From a virus, in the IMG/VR virus record IMGVR_UViG_3300029309_000126, positions 1 through 35,843 of that record: a stretch of DNA of 35,843 bases; one strand, given 5' to 3'. The notes under the pieces were generated by a model that did no database searches, was not told the origin of the DNA, and saw only the letters and a program-made list of their open reading frames with translations. Shown here piece by piece: positions 12,839-23,043 of this stretch. The first letter of the stretch is position 1. Each line of letters begins with the position of its first letter. The position numbers and the translations under genes are program-made.

Positions 12839-15800
12839 TCACTGTTCTGTCTCCTTTTGACGTTGAATCATAGCTGCCTCGATGGCATCTTCTGGAATGT
12901 ATTCTGAAAGTTTCTGACCACTCCGAATAGTTTCGCGGAGGGCAAGAGACCTGATGAGCGTAGAAAACGTACGCACGTCGTCGTCCGTCACGAGTGCCGG
13001 GTCTTGCAGTAACAAGGACATGATACGTGACCCATCCTCTGACTGAGAAGCAATTTCGAATGCGGATACCTTTTGCTCCTCCATCAAGCGGAATGCAAAT
13101 TCTGCACCGACATATGTCGGGCTAACCATGCCTCGTGCAATGTTGAATGCACGGCTAATCATTTCATTCGGTGATATGCCTCGAATTCCACCCGGCGAGT
13201 ACTTGGCTAGACCTGTGCCAGATGAAATGAGCATCATCTCCGCCATGTCTTCCATAAAGGTGATGTGCTTTTCCGTGAGAAATTCCCCTAAAATGGCACG
13301 GGTGTTTTTGTCACTCAAGTCGTACGAAAGCTGCTGGGCGTTACTCAAAGTTTCTATCTGTCTTTTCGTGCCATCTAAGGCGGTGTAAGTAAATTCTTGT
13401 ACGGGTGCTACTTCAGCGCGACGTAGCATACCGTTAGTAACCATGTATACCATGCCCTGTTTAAATACTTCTTGCGCTTCAGTATCGGTGATCTCACCGT
13501 CGCTAGCCTTGAGACCGGCAATGAAAGTGTCTCGAAGATCATCCACCATGCCGGGTGCATAGCCGATAACATATTTCTCGTAAAATTGCAGAGGATCAGT
13601 GACGCCAGCAGCTTGTTCTAAATTTCGTACTGCCCGCTGACCGAGTTCGATAAACGTACGCGCTTCGTCAGCCAAGTCTCCAGTATCCGCGTTTACGAAA
13701 CGGCGGAAGTCATCAAGCTGCTCACGCACACCCTTGTCTTTTTGTACGAGCTTCATAATGTCATTTTCTTCGGAGATGAGTTTTTCTGCATCGAACCACT
13801 GACGAGTTTCATACGTGTCAGGGCCGGTCTTCACCTTGATACTAAAATACTTATTTAAGTCCCGTGCCCGGTCTATACGTTCAAAATCGTACGAACCGCC
13901 TGTAGGAGAACCCGCGATACCCAAGCTACCCAGCTTTGTTTTGTTGACAGCATTCGTACGAACCTGATCACCCCACGATACGTAGATGGCGTTCGAAAGC
14001 ATCTTCTGGATGTTCTCGAAGTCTTGCTCACTATTGCCCTCTATGGTGAGGTCGTAAACCCACTCGCCTCTGTTGTTTACAGTCATACGACCATCAGACC
14101 AAAAGCGATTAAAGTCTTCCATCTCTAGGCCGAGAGCCGCTCTGCTATCTGTTTCATTTACACCAGAAAGAATCTTTCCTACTTGCTGACCGATAGGGTC
14201 GTGCCATGTGTGCGGAAGCTCACCCGCGTCGTACCTTTTAAAATACCCCTCTCCGACGCTTTCGAACTCTGGCTTACGTTGCGCGTTTGCAATGCGATTC
14301 CCTAGAGAGCCTCGCGACTCGGTAGGATCGAATATGATCTGCTTGTACTTACTACGTGCGTTTAGCATCTCGGTAGCAACTCGCGGATTTGCCATGATAG
14401 CGTCTTCAATAGCATCGCGGGTTTTACTATACGGACGTGCTGAATCATCGTCCGGCATAGCCCTAGCCTTGTTACGCATGTGTCGAGATAGTTCATCTGC
14501 CTCGAATGGCGTAGCGAGGAAGGGTGCGAAGGTCAAACCTTCATCACTTTGCTTCGTAGAGAAGTGAAGCGCAATCTCGATAAACGAGGGGTTCGGGCCG
14601 AGATAGTCTTCGTTTGCTACGAGACGTGTAGGATCAGTAGGATCACGTAGCTCTGCTGTGGATACGCGTAGGAGTAGTTCCTCCATATCGTCAGCGTCTA
14701 AGTCCATGCCCTCCGTGAGTCCGCGATATGCAGCATCATCGAGTGCCTTAAAAGCAAAACGACCGCTGCGGCTACGAAGGAAGTCAGAGTCGCTACCAAA
14801 GTATGTACGATAGTCACTGCCTTTAGTTAGACCCATACGCTCTAAGAGGTTAGTGACTGCAGGGGTGAGGTCTACTTTTTCATCCCCCATAGCTTGATCC
14901 GCTTCTGCATACACAGCCTTACCCAAACGACGTACTTTTGCATCACGTACGTCCGACATGAGTTCGGCGATGCGCCCCATAGCCACACGATACTCATCCG
15001 TACCGCGAAGTTTTTCTACTGCGTCGATACGTACTTGTAGGGCATTGTCCATGTCGAGCATATTCTTTACGAGAATTTCTCGCTCGGCTGCAATGTTACC
15101 GAGAGCGTTCGGAGTGAGCTTAGTCTCTAGTTCAACGAGTCGATCAAAGGTATCACCCTCGATAGCGGCGGTAGGGTCTTTCAGCACCTGTTCTTTGTAA
15201 TCGTTGAGAACGCGCATGTATTCGCGGCGACGTTCTGCTAGCATCACTGTCTGCCCGTCTGCCGCATCTTGGAAGCCGTTGAGGAACATTTCCAAGTACG
15301 CTCGATCCGACGGGTCTACTCCCGTGCTTTCTTCTACGAGTGTGCGAAGTCGGTTGATGCCGAGTTGTGACATCTGCAGATATTGTTCGGCTTGAAGTTG
15401 CTTGTCTACAGCTTGAAGTACGCCTTTCATATTTCCCTTTGCCGCCTTGATAGCGTTTTGCTCCATAACCTGTAGAGGAGCCAAGCCACTTGCGTGTGCA
15501 AAGGAAAGAGTGAAAGCATTTTGTGCCTGATTAAATATCGCTTCTTGTGATGCGAGTTCTTTTATCGCTGCCTGATCTCCATTCGCTGCAGCCGCACGAA
15601 GCTCGTCTGACGGCTCGAAATTTTTCAAGATTCTGCCGCGAATATCGTTGTAGTTCTGAATGGCGGAGAATACTTTTTCTCTACCCTCCGGGGTCAAGTT
15701 ACTCATCATACGAGCCGCTTGTTGAAACGAACGAGTTTCTTGCGGTGTCAGGGTACGACCGATAGCTTCTCCGATATCGTCAAACGTACGATCTACGAGG

Positions 15801-17476
15801 AACGAGCGGGGAGCGAGACGAATATCTTCGAGAAATCTTCCGAATCCCGTGAGGGGTTCATCGAGCGTGGTGAAACTGCCTGCTAATTTTAGGCCAGACT
15901 TACTTAGCTTCAAAGCCGGACGACCTACAAATGCGGTGGCAAGGGCACCTATGGCTCCTGCTGTATCTTCGTCCATATTTATCATAGGACCGAGATATTG
16001 ATACGCAACTGCTTGACCCGCACTAATAAACGCTTCGTCAGAGAGTAGGGTAGCCATGAACGGACTGTTGGTATACATGGCACCACGATTAACTGCGGTC
16101 AGGCGGTTTTCCATGTTGCCTCGACGGGTACGAGCTTGCTCAAGAGTCAGTTCTATTCCATCCTTTGTTCCGTCGTCGATCCGAATAATCTCACTGTCTG
16201 TTGTCTTCGCCTTCTCTGCTCTGTTAATAGCGAGATCATATTGTGTGATATTTTTGTCGAGCTTACGTACGGCCTCTGCGTGGGCACGATCTTCGAGAGC
16301 GTTTCCGATTGCTCCCTTGTAGCCGACCTTACGAGAAAAGAACCCACCAATGTTGGCTTGAAATTTACGAAAACTTTTACCCCATGCAGTTTTTCTATCT
16401 GCAATCTCGATGAGACGGATAGCATCAACAGGATCGAGTGCGCCGTATTTATTAGGATTTTTTGCTACTTCGTCAGCGAGAACATCTGCTTGCCTCTTTC
16501 CTTTTGCGAGGGTCATCGATCCGATCTTCGCCGAAACAAGCGAGTTAGGTGCAAAGAACGAAAGAATCTTTTCACCTAAAGAGAGTTCTTTAAACCCGTA
16601 GTCGAGAAGAGCATCTCCCGCCGCATCGTTGATAATCGGAGTTACGAGCCTCGTGCCATCACGTAGGGTAGGTTCGTACACGGAATCATACGCCTCTTGC
16701 CCATATCGTTCGATGTACAACTCTTTGAGACGTTCATTCGTACGTTTTGCGAAGGATGTGTTGAAGCCCATGTTAGAGAAAAATACACGATTGTTTACTA
16801 AACCTTCCTGTACTTCTGGCGCAATTTTTTGCCACTGCTCTGGGATGCTAGTGTTTTCCATGATTGCACGGGCTGTTGCTAGTGCGGCTTTACGGCTATA
16901 TGTTTTAAATACATCGTAGCCTCCGAAGAAAGCATCTTTTCCGAAGTCTTCTGCTTGACGTACAAACTCTGTAAAGAAATCTCCACTACGAAATTCTGCG
17001 TTTAACAATTCTTGTGCGCGAGGATCGATAACGTGATTTTTTATGGCGTCGTTTAGGCGTATGCGATTCTCGGAGTATTCTTTGAACTCTTGCTGTTCTG
17101 ATGATATCATACCTAAAACGCGCGACTCATCTCCGAGTTCTTCAGGCACATTCGGAACACGTTGACCTGTTTCAGAAATCTTTGTTCCCGGTATGTTGGC
17201 TTGCATCAGCGAGGGTATTTGCGTGCGATTGTATGTGTCGATCTGCTGTGCGATTTTTGTCATCGCGTTGCTATCACCGGCATTTGCTTGATCGACAAGA
17301 GACGGGCGTACTTCTGCAGAACCTATAGTCGTCACATTACCCGAAAGAACGTCTTCGATGTCTATCATCGGATCAGTAGGCGGCTTCATGGCCTCTGCTT
17401 CGATAGCTTTTCGTACAGGCTCCGAAGCTTGCGGAAATGCGACGTTCGCTTGAGGAATCAACGGTTGTTCAGCCAT
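12839..17476 (-). CDS. Very large internal virion (ejection) protein, 1545 aa
   Basis: This is the largest gene of the window. The product is helical and charged throughout, with a moderately hydrophobic patch near residues 481-520 that includes GAIGALATAFVGRP. It has no signal peptide and no recognised enzyme motif. Giant proteins at the end of the tail and core gene run in podoviruses are usually internal core proteins ejected into the cell, as T7 gp15 and gp16 are. I assign the role from size, composition and position, not from a domain. It overlaps the 767-aa gene by one base (TAATG). Confidence 0.6.
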   Translation of the reverse strand: MAEQPLIPQANVAFPQASEPVRKAIEAEAMKPPTDPMIDIEDVLSGNVTTIGSAEVRPSLVDQANAGDSNAMTKIAQQIDTYNRTQIPSLMQANIPGTKISETGQRVPNVPEELGDESRVLGMISSEQQEFKEYSENRIRLNDAIKNHVIDPRAQELLNAEFRSGDFFTEFVRQAEDFGKDAFFGGYDVFKTYSRKAALATARAIMENTSIPEQWQKIAPEVQEGLVNNRVFFSNMGFNTSFAKRTNERLKELYIERYGQEAYDSVYEPTLRDGTRLVTPIINDAAGDALLDYGFKELSLGEKILSFFAPNSLVSAKIGSMTLAKGKRQADVLADEVAKNPNKYGALDPVDAIRLIEIADRKTAWGKSFRKFQANIGGFFSRKVGYKGAIGNALEDRAHAEAVRKLDKNITQYDLAINRAEKAKTTDSEIIRIDDGTKDGIELTLEQARTRRGNMENRLTAVNRGAMYTNSPFMATLLSDEAFISAGQAVAYQYLGPMINMDEDTAGAIGALATAFVGRPALKLSKSGLKLAGSFTTLDEPLTGFGRFLEDIRLAPRSFLVDRTFDDIGEAIGRTLTPQETRSFQQAARMMSNLTPEGREKVFSAIQNYNDIRGRILKNFEPSDELRAAAANGDQAAIKELASQEAIFNQAQNAFTLSFAHASGLAPLQVMEQNAIKAAKGNMKGVLQAVDKQLQAEQYLQMSQLGINRLRTLVEESTGVDPSDRAYLEMFLNGFQDAADGQTVMLAERRREYMRVLNDYKEQVLKDPTAAIEGDTFDRLVELETKLTPNALGNIAAEREILVKNMLDMDNALQVRIDAVEKLRGTDEYRVAMGRIAELMSDVRDAKVRRLGKAVYAEADQAMGDEKVDLTPAVTNLLERMGLTKGSDYRTYFGSDSDFLRSRSGRFAFKALDDAAYRGLTEGMDLDADDMEELLLRVSTAELRDPTDPTRLVANEDYLGPNPSFIEIALHFSTKQSDEGLTFAPFLATPFEADELSRHMRNKARAMPDDDSARPYSKTRDAIEDAIMANPRVATEMLNARSKYKQIIFDPTESRGSLGNRIANAQRKPEFESVGEGYFKRYDAGELPHTWHDPIGQQVGKILSGVNETDSRAALGLEMEDFNRFWSDGRMTVNNRGEWVYDLTIEGNSEQDFENIQKMLSNAIYVSWGDQVRTNAVNKTKLGSLGIAGSPTGGSYDFERIDRARDLNKYFSIKVKTGPDTYETRQWFDAEKLISEENDIMKLVQKDKGVREQLDDFRRFVNADTGDLADEARTFIELGQRAVRNLEQAAGVTDPLQFYEKYVIGYAPGMVDDLRDTFIAGLKASDGEITDTEAQEVFKQGMVYMVTNGMLRRAEVAPVQEFTYTALDGTKRQIETLSNAQQLSYDLSDKNTRAILGEFLTEKHITFMEDMAEMMLISSGTGLAKYSPGGIRGISPNEMISRAFNIARGMVSPTYVGAEFAFRLMEEQKVSAFEIASQSEDGSRIMSLLLQDPALVTDDDVRTFSTLIRSLALRETIRSGQKLSEYIPEDAIEAAMIQRQKETEQ

Positions 17477-19779
17477 TAGTTGTTACCTTCGAGTTCTCTA
17501 ATTCTTTCGTATCTACCGTCTACTACGCGGTACTTTCCGGGAAGCTGTTTGCCTGTGCCCGTGTCTTTGAGTATAAATCCGGCGATGTTGTTTCCGCCTA
17601 TCGCCTCGAACATTTGGCCTTCCATCGGACCGAGTTCAGGCTGCGAGGCAGCAGCAGGGCTGGGAGCAGCATCAGCATTAACATCGGCAGCAGCAGTTGA
17701 GTTGTCAGGTTGCAGAACAGTCACTGATTGCGATCCACCGCCGGTCTTAGTGACGTTTGCGCTACCGAAATCTCCGGCGGCAATAGTGTCGTCCCCTACA
17801 GACGGACCATCCGGCTTTTGCTTGCGTGTGGGCTTTCCCCCGTACAGTGTATAGGTGCCATCTTTTTCTTTTGTAAAGTATCCATCTCGTTGATTTCCCT
17901 TTGTCGGATCGGGATTATCGTAGAGAAGATAGAGAGGCAATCCGTCTTCAGTCACGATGCTACGTGACTCTTCACCATATTTGAAGTTGGCGAGAGAACC
18001 CCCGTCACCCCTCTCAGAAAGAGCCTTATTGGTTACGTAGTCGTATGCGATAGCCGCGTCGATGACTGCCCTGTTGAAACGGGTGAGTTCACCCTCGCCA
18101 CGACCGTAGCGTACGAGGATATCGAGTTGAGCAGCTTGGTTTGCAAACTCTTCGCGTACGATAGCGAGTTTTGCAAGAACTTGTTCAGCCGTATCGAAAT
18201 CGCCGCCGAGACGCTCAAGCTGCTGGAGTATGTCTTGGTTCGAAAGACGACCAGAAGGATCGGCTGCACGAGCCATCTTAAACGCGAGGGCGATACGCAG
18301 CGACTGAGACTGTGCAAACAGTAAGCCTTGACCAGTTGCTTCACCGCGCTTTCGTGCGTCATTGACAAGACTCTGAAAAGCCTTAAAGTCAGCCTCACCG
18401 AGACCGTCGAGTGCTTCCTCTGAAACGCCTAAGTCTCGGATAGCACTGCGAGTGATATCACCTGCGATGCGGAATATCTGCTTGAACTTGTCGTATGCAA
18501 CGGCATCGCCTTGCGCCGCTCTAAGTTCTGCTAGCTGATCGATCTGCTCTATAACGCTGGCGTTTGCCCGTTGATCTTTTAAAAGAGTATCGAAGCTCTT
18601 TGTCTTATAAACAGCCTTACCGTAGTGCATCTTCAAAACGTACTCGGACTTACTTGTTTTAGCAAAGTTTACTACCTCGTACGGGCTACTTCCTCCCGTT
18701 GACATGCCGCTTTGTGGACTCCACATGTGAGGTACGAGCATAAACACACCGTTTTCAAACGTACCGGTAGCGTTGTGTTCCTCTAGCTGTGAGTACACAG
18801 ATTCGTAGTTATCGAGAGTGTAGAGAGATTTTTGAGGTTGCAAACCTGCAATGTCAGGAATATCCCCTGCGTTTATGGCGCTTGCAAAATACGTAACTTT
18901 TAATTCCGGCTCCTTTCCGGGAAGGCTCACGGCATCTTCCCACTCCCCAAACACTCCTTCCGGACTAGGTGAACTCAAGAATTTGCCCGTGTGATCGTAG
19001 GCCATAGCCTGACCGTCAGTGTTCAAGATGATCGGTCCGTACTCTTTCGAACCGTCACCTAAGTCAACGCTCCACGCACCGACTGCCTGTTCACCACCCG
19101 GCATACCCTTTATGACTTGAGTGGCTGCTGCAGTATCCGTGATCGAAGGTACACCGATACTCCGACCGAGCTTACGCCAGTCATCCATCCACGAATATTC
19201 TTTTGCGTTCCAGTTGATCACGAGACGTTCGTCTTTAGGAACTTTCGCATTCTCAGCCATAATAGCAAGACGACCGTTGTTGATACGTCCGTCGAGTTGC
19301 TTGTATGCTTCTGGATCAGTAATCAGCTTAACCATACTCGCTTCGTTTTGGAGGAGAGGCTCAATCTGAGAAAATACGGTACGAGCAGAGTTACCACTGC
19401 CCGAAAAGTCATCGTTGTAAAAGTTGATGCGCGTATCACCGCTGCCGACGAACCACTTCGGATCGATTGTATCTTCAGGCTTTGCAGTGGTCTGAAGCGA
19501 ATTGAGCATGTCCATCGTGTCTTCTTCGGTGATGGCATCGGCTCTTTTCGTGCCGAAGGGATCAACACCACCCTGCAGATTCTCTCGACCTTTAGCGATA
19601 TACTCTTTTATAGCTTGGACATTTGTATTGTCAAAATCATCGGTGAGACCCGCCGCTACGATTGCGCCCTCCAACTTATCGAGACGTTCTCTTGCAGTTG
19701 TATCCTCTTGGAGACGCATACCTATGTTTTGCGTAAAACCTTTCACGAGTCCTGATGCGAGTGCGTAGCCGATACCCAT
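17476..19779 (-). CDS. Internal virion protein, 767 aa
   Basis: The N-terminus is Gly/Ala-rich (MGIGYALASGLVKGFTQNIG) and followed by a charged helical segment. The middle mixes beta segments with helices (for example around residues 400-560, with many Ala, Gln and Glu). Near residue 700 there is a Pro/Ala/Asp linker. No catalytic motif is recognised. Its place between a coiled-coil virion protein and the 1545-aa protein suggests a second component of the ejection apparatus. Confidence 0.5.
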   Translation of the reverse strand: MGIGYALASGLVKGFTQNIGMRLQEDTTARERLDKLEGAIVAAGLTDDFDNTNVQAIKEYIAKGRENLQGGVDPFGTKRADAITEEDTMDMLNSLQTTAKPEDTIDPKWFVGSGDTRINFYNDDFSGSGNSARTVFSQIEPLLQNEASMVKLITDPEAYKQLDGRINNGRLAIMAENAKVPKDERLVINWNAKEYSWMDDWRKLGRSIGVPSITDTAAATQVIKGMPGGEQAVGAWSVDLGDGSKEYGPIILNTDGQAMAYDHTGKFLSSPSPEGVFGEWEDAVSLPGKEPELKVTYFASAINAGDIPDIAGLQPQKSLYTLDNYESVYSQLEEHNATGTFENGVFMLVPHMWSPQSGMSTGGSSPYEVVNFAKTSKSEYVLKMHYGKAVYKTKSFDTLLKDQRANASVIEQIDQLAELRAAQGDAVAYDKFKQIFRIAGDITRSAIRDLGVSEEALDGLGEADFKAFQSLVNDARKRGEATGQGLLFAQSQSLRIALAFKMARAADPSGRLSNQDILQQLERLGGDFDTAEQVLAKLAIVREEFANQAAQLDILVRYGRGEGELTRFNRAVIDAAIAYDYVTNKALSERGDGGSLANFKYGEESRSIVTEDGLPLYLLYDNPDPTKGNQRDGYFTKEKDGTYTLYGGKPTRKQKPDGPSVGDDTIAAGDFGSANVTKTGGGSQSVTVLQPDNSTAAADVNADAAPSPAAASQPELGPMEGQMFEAIGGNNIAGFILKDTGTGKQLPGKYRVVDGRYERIRELEGNN

Positions 19780-19782
19780 CTC

Positions 19783-20340
19783 TTACGATTCCTTCTTCTT
19801 CTTCTTCATCGTCATAAAGTTTTCCTCACGAGGAGGTTGAGGCGCACGTCCCTGTCGAACACCCTCATTGATCGTTTCACTGACGTATGCGAACATAGCC
19901 GGGTTGTTATCGCGCATCATCGAGAAGAACGTCGCGTCATCCATCTCGTCTTCGGTCAAGGCGTCGTCGTTTTCGAAGAGACGGTAAGGTACGCCCTCAT
20001 CCTCTGCGACGGACGCGATGTACATAGCCAGCGGCCCCTTGATCAGCAAGCCCACGTCCGGAGAGAAGCCACCCTCTTGGAACGCTTGGAAAAGGTACCC
20101 CTCGACGAGTGCCTCGACAGACGCACCCACCATGAGGAGTTTCATCATTTCTTCGCGTACGTGCGGCACTTCTAAGGAATCGACTGCCTCACGGAGTATG
20201 ACCTCCGGATCGGCGGCTTCTTGTGGCTTTCCCCACGGCCAACGCTCGTTGTCGAGTGTCAAGCCGAAACCGGGAGGAGCCATAGCAAACTGATCTTTTG
20301 CTTCGATTGTTCCGCGTTCTGGTACGATTTCTTCAGCCAT
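19783..20340 (-). CDS. 185-aa acidic virion-block protein
   Basis: The product is acidic until its end, where it turns basic (TMKKKKKES). Helical segments predominate (ILREAVDSLEVPHVREEMMKL; GASVEALVEGYLFQAF). One moderately hydrophobic part, GLLIKGPLAMYIASVA, is too short and mixed for a sure membrane helix. No family is recognised; it is probably a minor virion or assembly protein given its neighbours. It is separated from the next gene by 3 nt. Confidence 0.55.
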   Translation of the reverse strand: MAEEIVPERGTIEAKDQFAMAPPGFGLTLDNERWPWGKPQEAADPEVILREAVDSLEVPHVREEMMKLLMVGASVEALVEGYLFQAFQEGGFSPDVGLLIKGPLAMYIASVAEDEGVPYRLFENDDALTEDEMDDATFFSMMRDNNPAMFAYVSETINEGVRQGRAPQPPREENFMTMKKKKKES

Positions 20341-20341
20341 G

Positions 20342-20770
20342 TTATACTACCTTGATATCGCCGGGTTGCTTTGTGGCAAGGGTCTTACGTCCCTGTGGTG
20401 TGGTTGCACGGACTACGTACTTCGCAGAGAAGTCTCGCATCTGCTGGTTCGAGCTTTCGGTGAACATCTTATTTATTGCGGAAGTGAGACGAGGATCAGA
20501 TTGTACGATTCTTTGAATGGGGTCCATCTTGGGAGTGGTGGTAGCTTGCCGCGAACCCGCAGCGAGTTCTCCTGCTGTACGGGGACGTGCCATCTCTGGG
20601 GCTGAAAACGGCTGCACACCTTGCATACCGCTCTTACCCTTTATCGCCCCGGATGCAACGAGAAAGGATTCGCCTAGATTCATACTGCCCTCACCGCTAG
20701 TTTTTTGTGTGCCACCGCCGCCAAACATCATGGCTCCTGCTAATGCAATCAGTCCAGTTTTAAGATTCAT
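20342..20770 (-). CDS. 142-aa virion-block protein with hydrophobic N-terminus
   Basis: The first 20 residues (MNLKTGLIALAGAMMFGGGG) look like a signal or membrane-inserting segment. The rest is polar and Pro/Thr/Gln-rich with basic patches. It could be a membrane-interacting minor virion protein; no family is recognised. It is separated from the neighbouring genes by 1-2 nt. Confidence 0.5.
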   Translation of the reverse strand: MNLKTGLIALAGAMMFGGGGTQKTSGEGSMNLGESFLVASGAIKGKSGMQGVQPFSAPEMARPRTAGELAAGSRQATTTPKMDPIQRIVQSDPRLTSAINKMFTESSNQQMRDFSAKYVVRATTPQGRKTLATKQPGDIKVV

Positions 20771-20772
20771 AA

Positions 20773-22119
20773 CTATTTCCTATTCGCGTACCACAAAGCC
20801 AACCAGTTGCCGATACCGGCAGCAAGCTGATCTTTCTGTTGTTGATTATACAGGGCTTTAGAGTTAGCAAACTCCATAGCCATTATACCTATCTCGTGCT
20901 GTCTTTGCAAGTACGATTCAGTTTTCTGGAAGTTCCACGCCGCGTTGTCGCGGTACTTCTGCCACAAGTTGTTCAAGGCATTCTGGCTAGCATTGAAAAC
21001 GAATTGGGCGTTGAGACGGTTTGTTTCGTTTTGGATAGCAGTGTCAGCAGTATTGACCTGTCTGCGCCACTGTACGTTTGACTGATCTACTGCGTACTGC
21101 ATGTTCACGTTGAATTTCTCGCGATTATCACGCATCGCAGTGTTGAACTGCGACTGTGCGTTTAGTTCGCCCGCGTTGAACTGTTCGACAGCAGCACGTC
21201 TGTTTGCGTTTGCCGTCTCGACTTGCGAAGTTAGTTCCGCAAAGAACTCTTCGACTTGTAACTCGTTCTTGGCGTTGAACTGCTGACGAGCATTCTCCTC
21301 TGCCGCATCCTTAAAGATAGCTTGCGTGAGGGCGTTGTATGATATGGTTGCCGCCTGTTGCCGTGCGTCGAGGTTCTTAGTTTCGGTAGAAAGGAGAAGC
21401 TGCGCGTTTACCACCGCACCCTGTAAGCGGGCGGAGAGGTTAGCCTTGTCCATTGCCGCAACAACCGCCGCATTCTGAAGGGCGGTCTTCTGGCGATTGT
21501 CCAAGTTCTTTAGCTGGATGTTTGCGTACTTCTGCGCGTCTGCTGCTGCGATAGGTACGCCCGACTCCATGACCGCTTGCGTTATAGCGGCCCCTGCCAT
21601 AGATGATGCACCCAGACCCCGAGCCTGCATAACACCGGCAATTTTCCGTGCGTTTGGCGCGGCCCACGGGGGAAGGGGTTTACCCTCTTCGATACTGCCT
21701 AGTAATTCTCCTAACTGGTATTGAACAGTGGCACGCTCGTCGAGTTCTTCGGTAGCAGCTTGCGCTTGAGAACCCGCAGAAACCGTACCCTGAATCTGTG
21801 ATATATCGATTTGAGGTGCAGCCCCGATTTGTGCAGCTTCCATCTGCGTAATATCCGGCGCAATCTGTTGCGTACTGTCATACGTGCCGAGACCCGGCGT
21901 GGGTGCAGCGGGCAACCCTACATCGAGACCTGTCGTCGGAGCAGTAGTTACTGATGCAGTTACATCCCCTTGAAGCTGTGGTGCCGTTTGCATCTCCCCC
22001 GATTTAACCACCGGACGTACCGGAACAATTTGTGGAACCCCGTCCATCTGCCCGGATGCTTGTGCATTGATCTGATCTAGCATCGTTTGATCGTCAGATA
22101 TTTTGTTAGGTTCTGCCAT
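20773..22119 (-). CDS. Coiled-coil, Gln/Asn/Ala-rich internal virion protein, 448 aa
   Basis: Residues 1-130 are Pro/Gln/Thr-rich and probably disordered. From about residue 170 to the end the chain is one long run of amphipathic helix with abundant Ala, Gln, Asn and regularly spaced aromatic residues (QFNAGELNAQSQFNTAMRDN is typical). That composition is like internal core or ejection proteins of podoviruses. No enzyme motif is seen. It lies directly upstream of the two larger presumed ejection proteins. Confidence 0.55.
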   Translation of the reverse strand: MAEPNKISDDQTMLDQINAQASGQMDGVPQIVPVRPVVKSGEMQTAPQLQGDVTASVTTAPTTGLDVGLPAAPTPGLGTYDSTQQIAPDITQMEAAQIGAAPQIDISQIQGTVSAGSQAQAATEELDERATVQYQLGELLGSIEEGKPLPPWAAPNARKIAGVMQARGLGASSMAGAAITQAVMESGVPIAAADAQKYANIQLKNLDNRQKTALQNAAVVAAMDKANLSARLQGAVVNAQLLLSTETKNLDARQQAATISYNALTQAIFKDAAEENARQQFNAKNELQVEEFFAELTSQVETANANRRAAVEQFNAGELNAQSQFNTAMRDNREKFNVNMQYAVDQSNVQWRRQVNTADTAIQNETNRLNAQFVFNASQNALNNLWQKYRDNAAWNFQKTESYLQRQHEIGIMAMEFANSKALYNQQQKDQLAAGIGNWLALWYANRK

Positions 22120-22121
22120 GA

Positions 22122-22328
22122 TTATCTAAATCCCATAAATACAGAGACGACCATAGCTACGACTAGGATCGTGCTTCCCATGATCATCGCTTCTAAGCGC
22201 CACATACGTTTGTCAAGTGACTCTAGTTTCTCTTGCACGTTGGCGTACCGGATAGCACATTCTTTTTCATGCGCCTCTAGCTCCATCTGTGTTTTGAGTA
22301 CAGGTTCCATTGTCTGTTCTAACTTCAT
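22122..22328 (-). CDS. 68-aa coiled-coil plus C-terminal membrane helix (XhlA-like)
   Basis: An amphipathic helix containing HEKECAIRYANVQEKLESL spans roughly residues 1-47, and one hydrophobic helix (IMGSTILVVAMVVSVFM) closes the protein. This layout is like the haemolysin XhlA family of phage and prophage membrane proteins linked to lysis. It stands apart from the holin-lysozyme genes, amid tail genes, so a membrane-anchoring role in DNA entry is another option. Its start overlaps the previous stop by 4 nt. Confidence 0.55.
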   Translation of the reverse strand: MKLEQTMEPVLKTQMELEAHEKECAIRYANVQEKLESLDKRMWRLEAMIMGSTILVVAMVVSVFMGFR

Positions 22329-23041
22329 CCTGCAGGACTTCCGGGAGCGTTAAAAATGTCAATGTTAACTGTGCCACTGGTGGGCACGTTGGTGTTAGCG
22401 TTTCCTGTAACCACTGGATGTGACCAAGACCACGAATTTGACGATGAGTTGTTTACGCTTTTCACTTCACCATTAGTAAAGCTGCTATCGCTTCCCCACG
22501 GCGAAGACGTAAGGTTTAGCGTTTGCCCGGTATTGTTGGTGAGCGTCATGTCATAGACGCGAGTGAGGCGGGTGTATGTGGCAGAACCGGCCTGCGGGTC
22601 ACCGCTACCTTGTTCGATTTGTATGGTAGCGCCGTCGGTTACGGTGAAGTTTACTGTTTGGCCCTCTCCCACAGTGCCGAGTTGGACGCCATTTTGTTTT
22701 ACTTTGTAGTTACCAGTCTCTCCACTCGCCACAAAAACCGTGAGAGTTGTGGTGCTGCCGCCAGCCGTACCAGTGTCAATTGTGAAGCTGGTGCCTGCCG
22801 GTGAGCTAAAACTAACATTTATAGTGGAGGATGTACTGTCATTAGCCACCACCGCAGCCACGCTTCCGCTGGTCGCACTGGTCGTGCCGCTATCAGAATT
22901 GGCGGCAACTATAGTGCTGGTACTCGGCACCTCTGATCCGCCCCGATAATATTCGCTGATGCTAATCGGATTAGAACCGCCGTAGAACGTCTGAATCTCA
23001 CTGAATGAGATTGCATTTCCTGCGCCGCCGTTAACACCCAT
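22325..23041 (-). CDS. Tail/fibre-associated beta protein, 238 aa
   Basis: The N-terminus holds SFSEIQTFYGGSNPISISEY followed by YRGG, a pattern seen at the start of small phage tail or appendage proteins. The rest is Thr/Ser/Gly/Asn-rich with alternating strands. Several carbohydrate-binding-like beta-sandwich stretches are suggested (ATYTRLTRVYDMTLTNNTGQ). The Ig-like or fibre-tip role is inferred from composition and position beside the fibre gene. Confidence 0.5.
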   Translation of the reverse strand: MGVNGGAGNAISFSEIQTFYGGSNPISISEYYRGGSEVPSTSTIVAANSDSGTTSATSGSVAAVVANDSTSSTINVSFSSPAGTSFTIDTGTAGGSTTTLTVFVASGETGNYKVKQNGVQLGTVGEGQTVNFTVTDGATIQIEQGSGDPQAGSATYTRLTRVYDMTLTNNTGQTLNLTSSPWGSDSSFTNGEVKSVNNSSSNSWSWSHPVVTGNANTNVPTSGTVNIDIFNAPGSPAG

Positions 23042-23043
23042 CT

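Noticed and set aside
19117-19755. 212-aa plus-strand frame within the 767-aa gene
   Set aside because: It is antisense to a convincing gene; the product shows no domain and there is no start signal or operon context.
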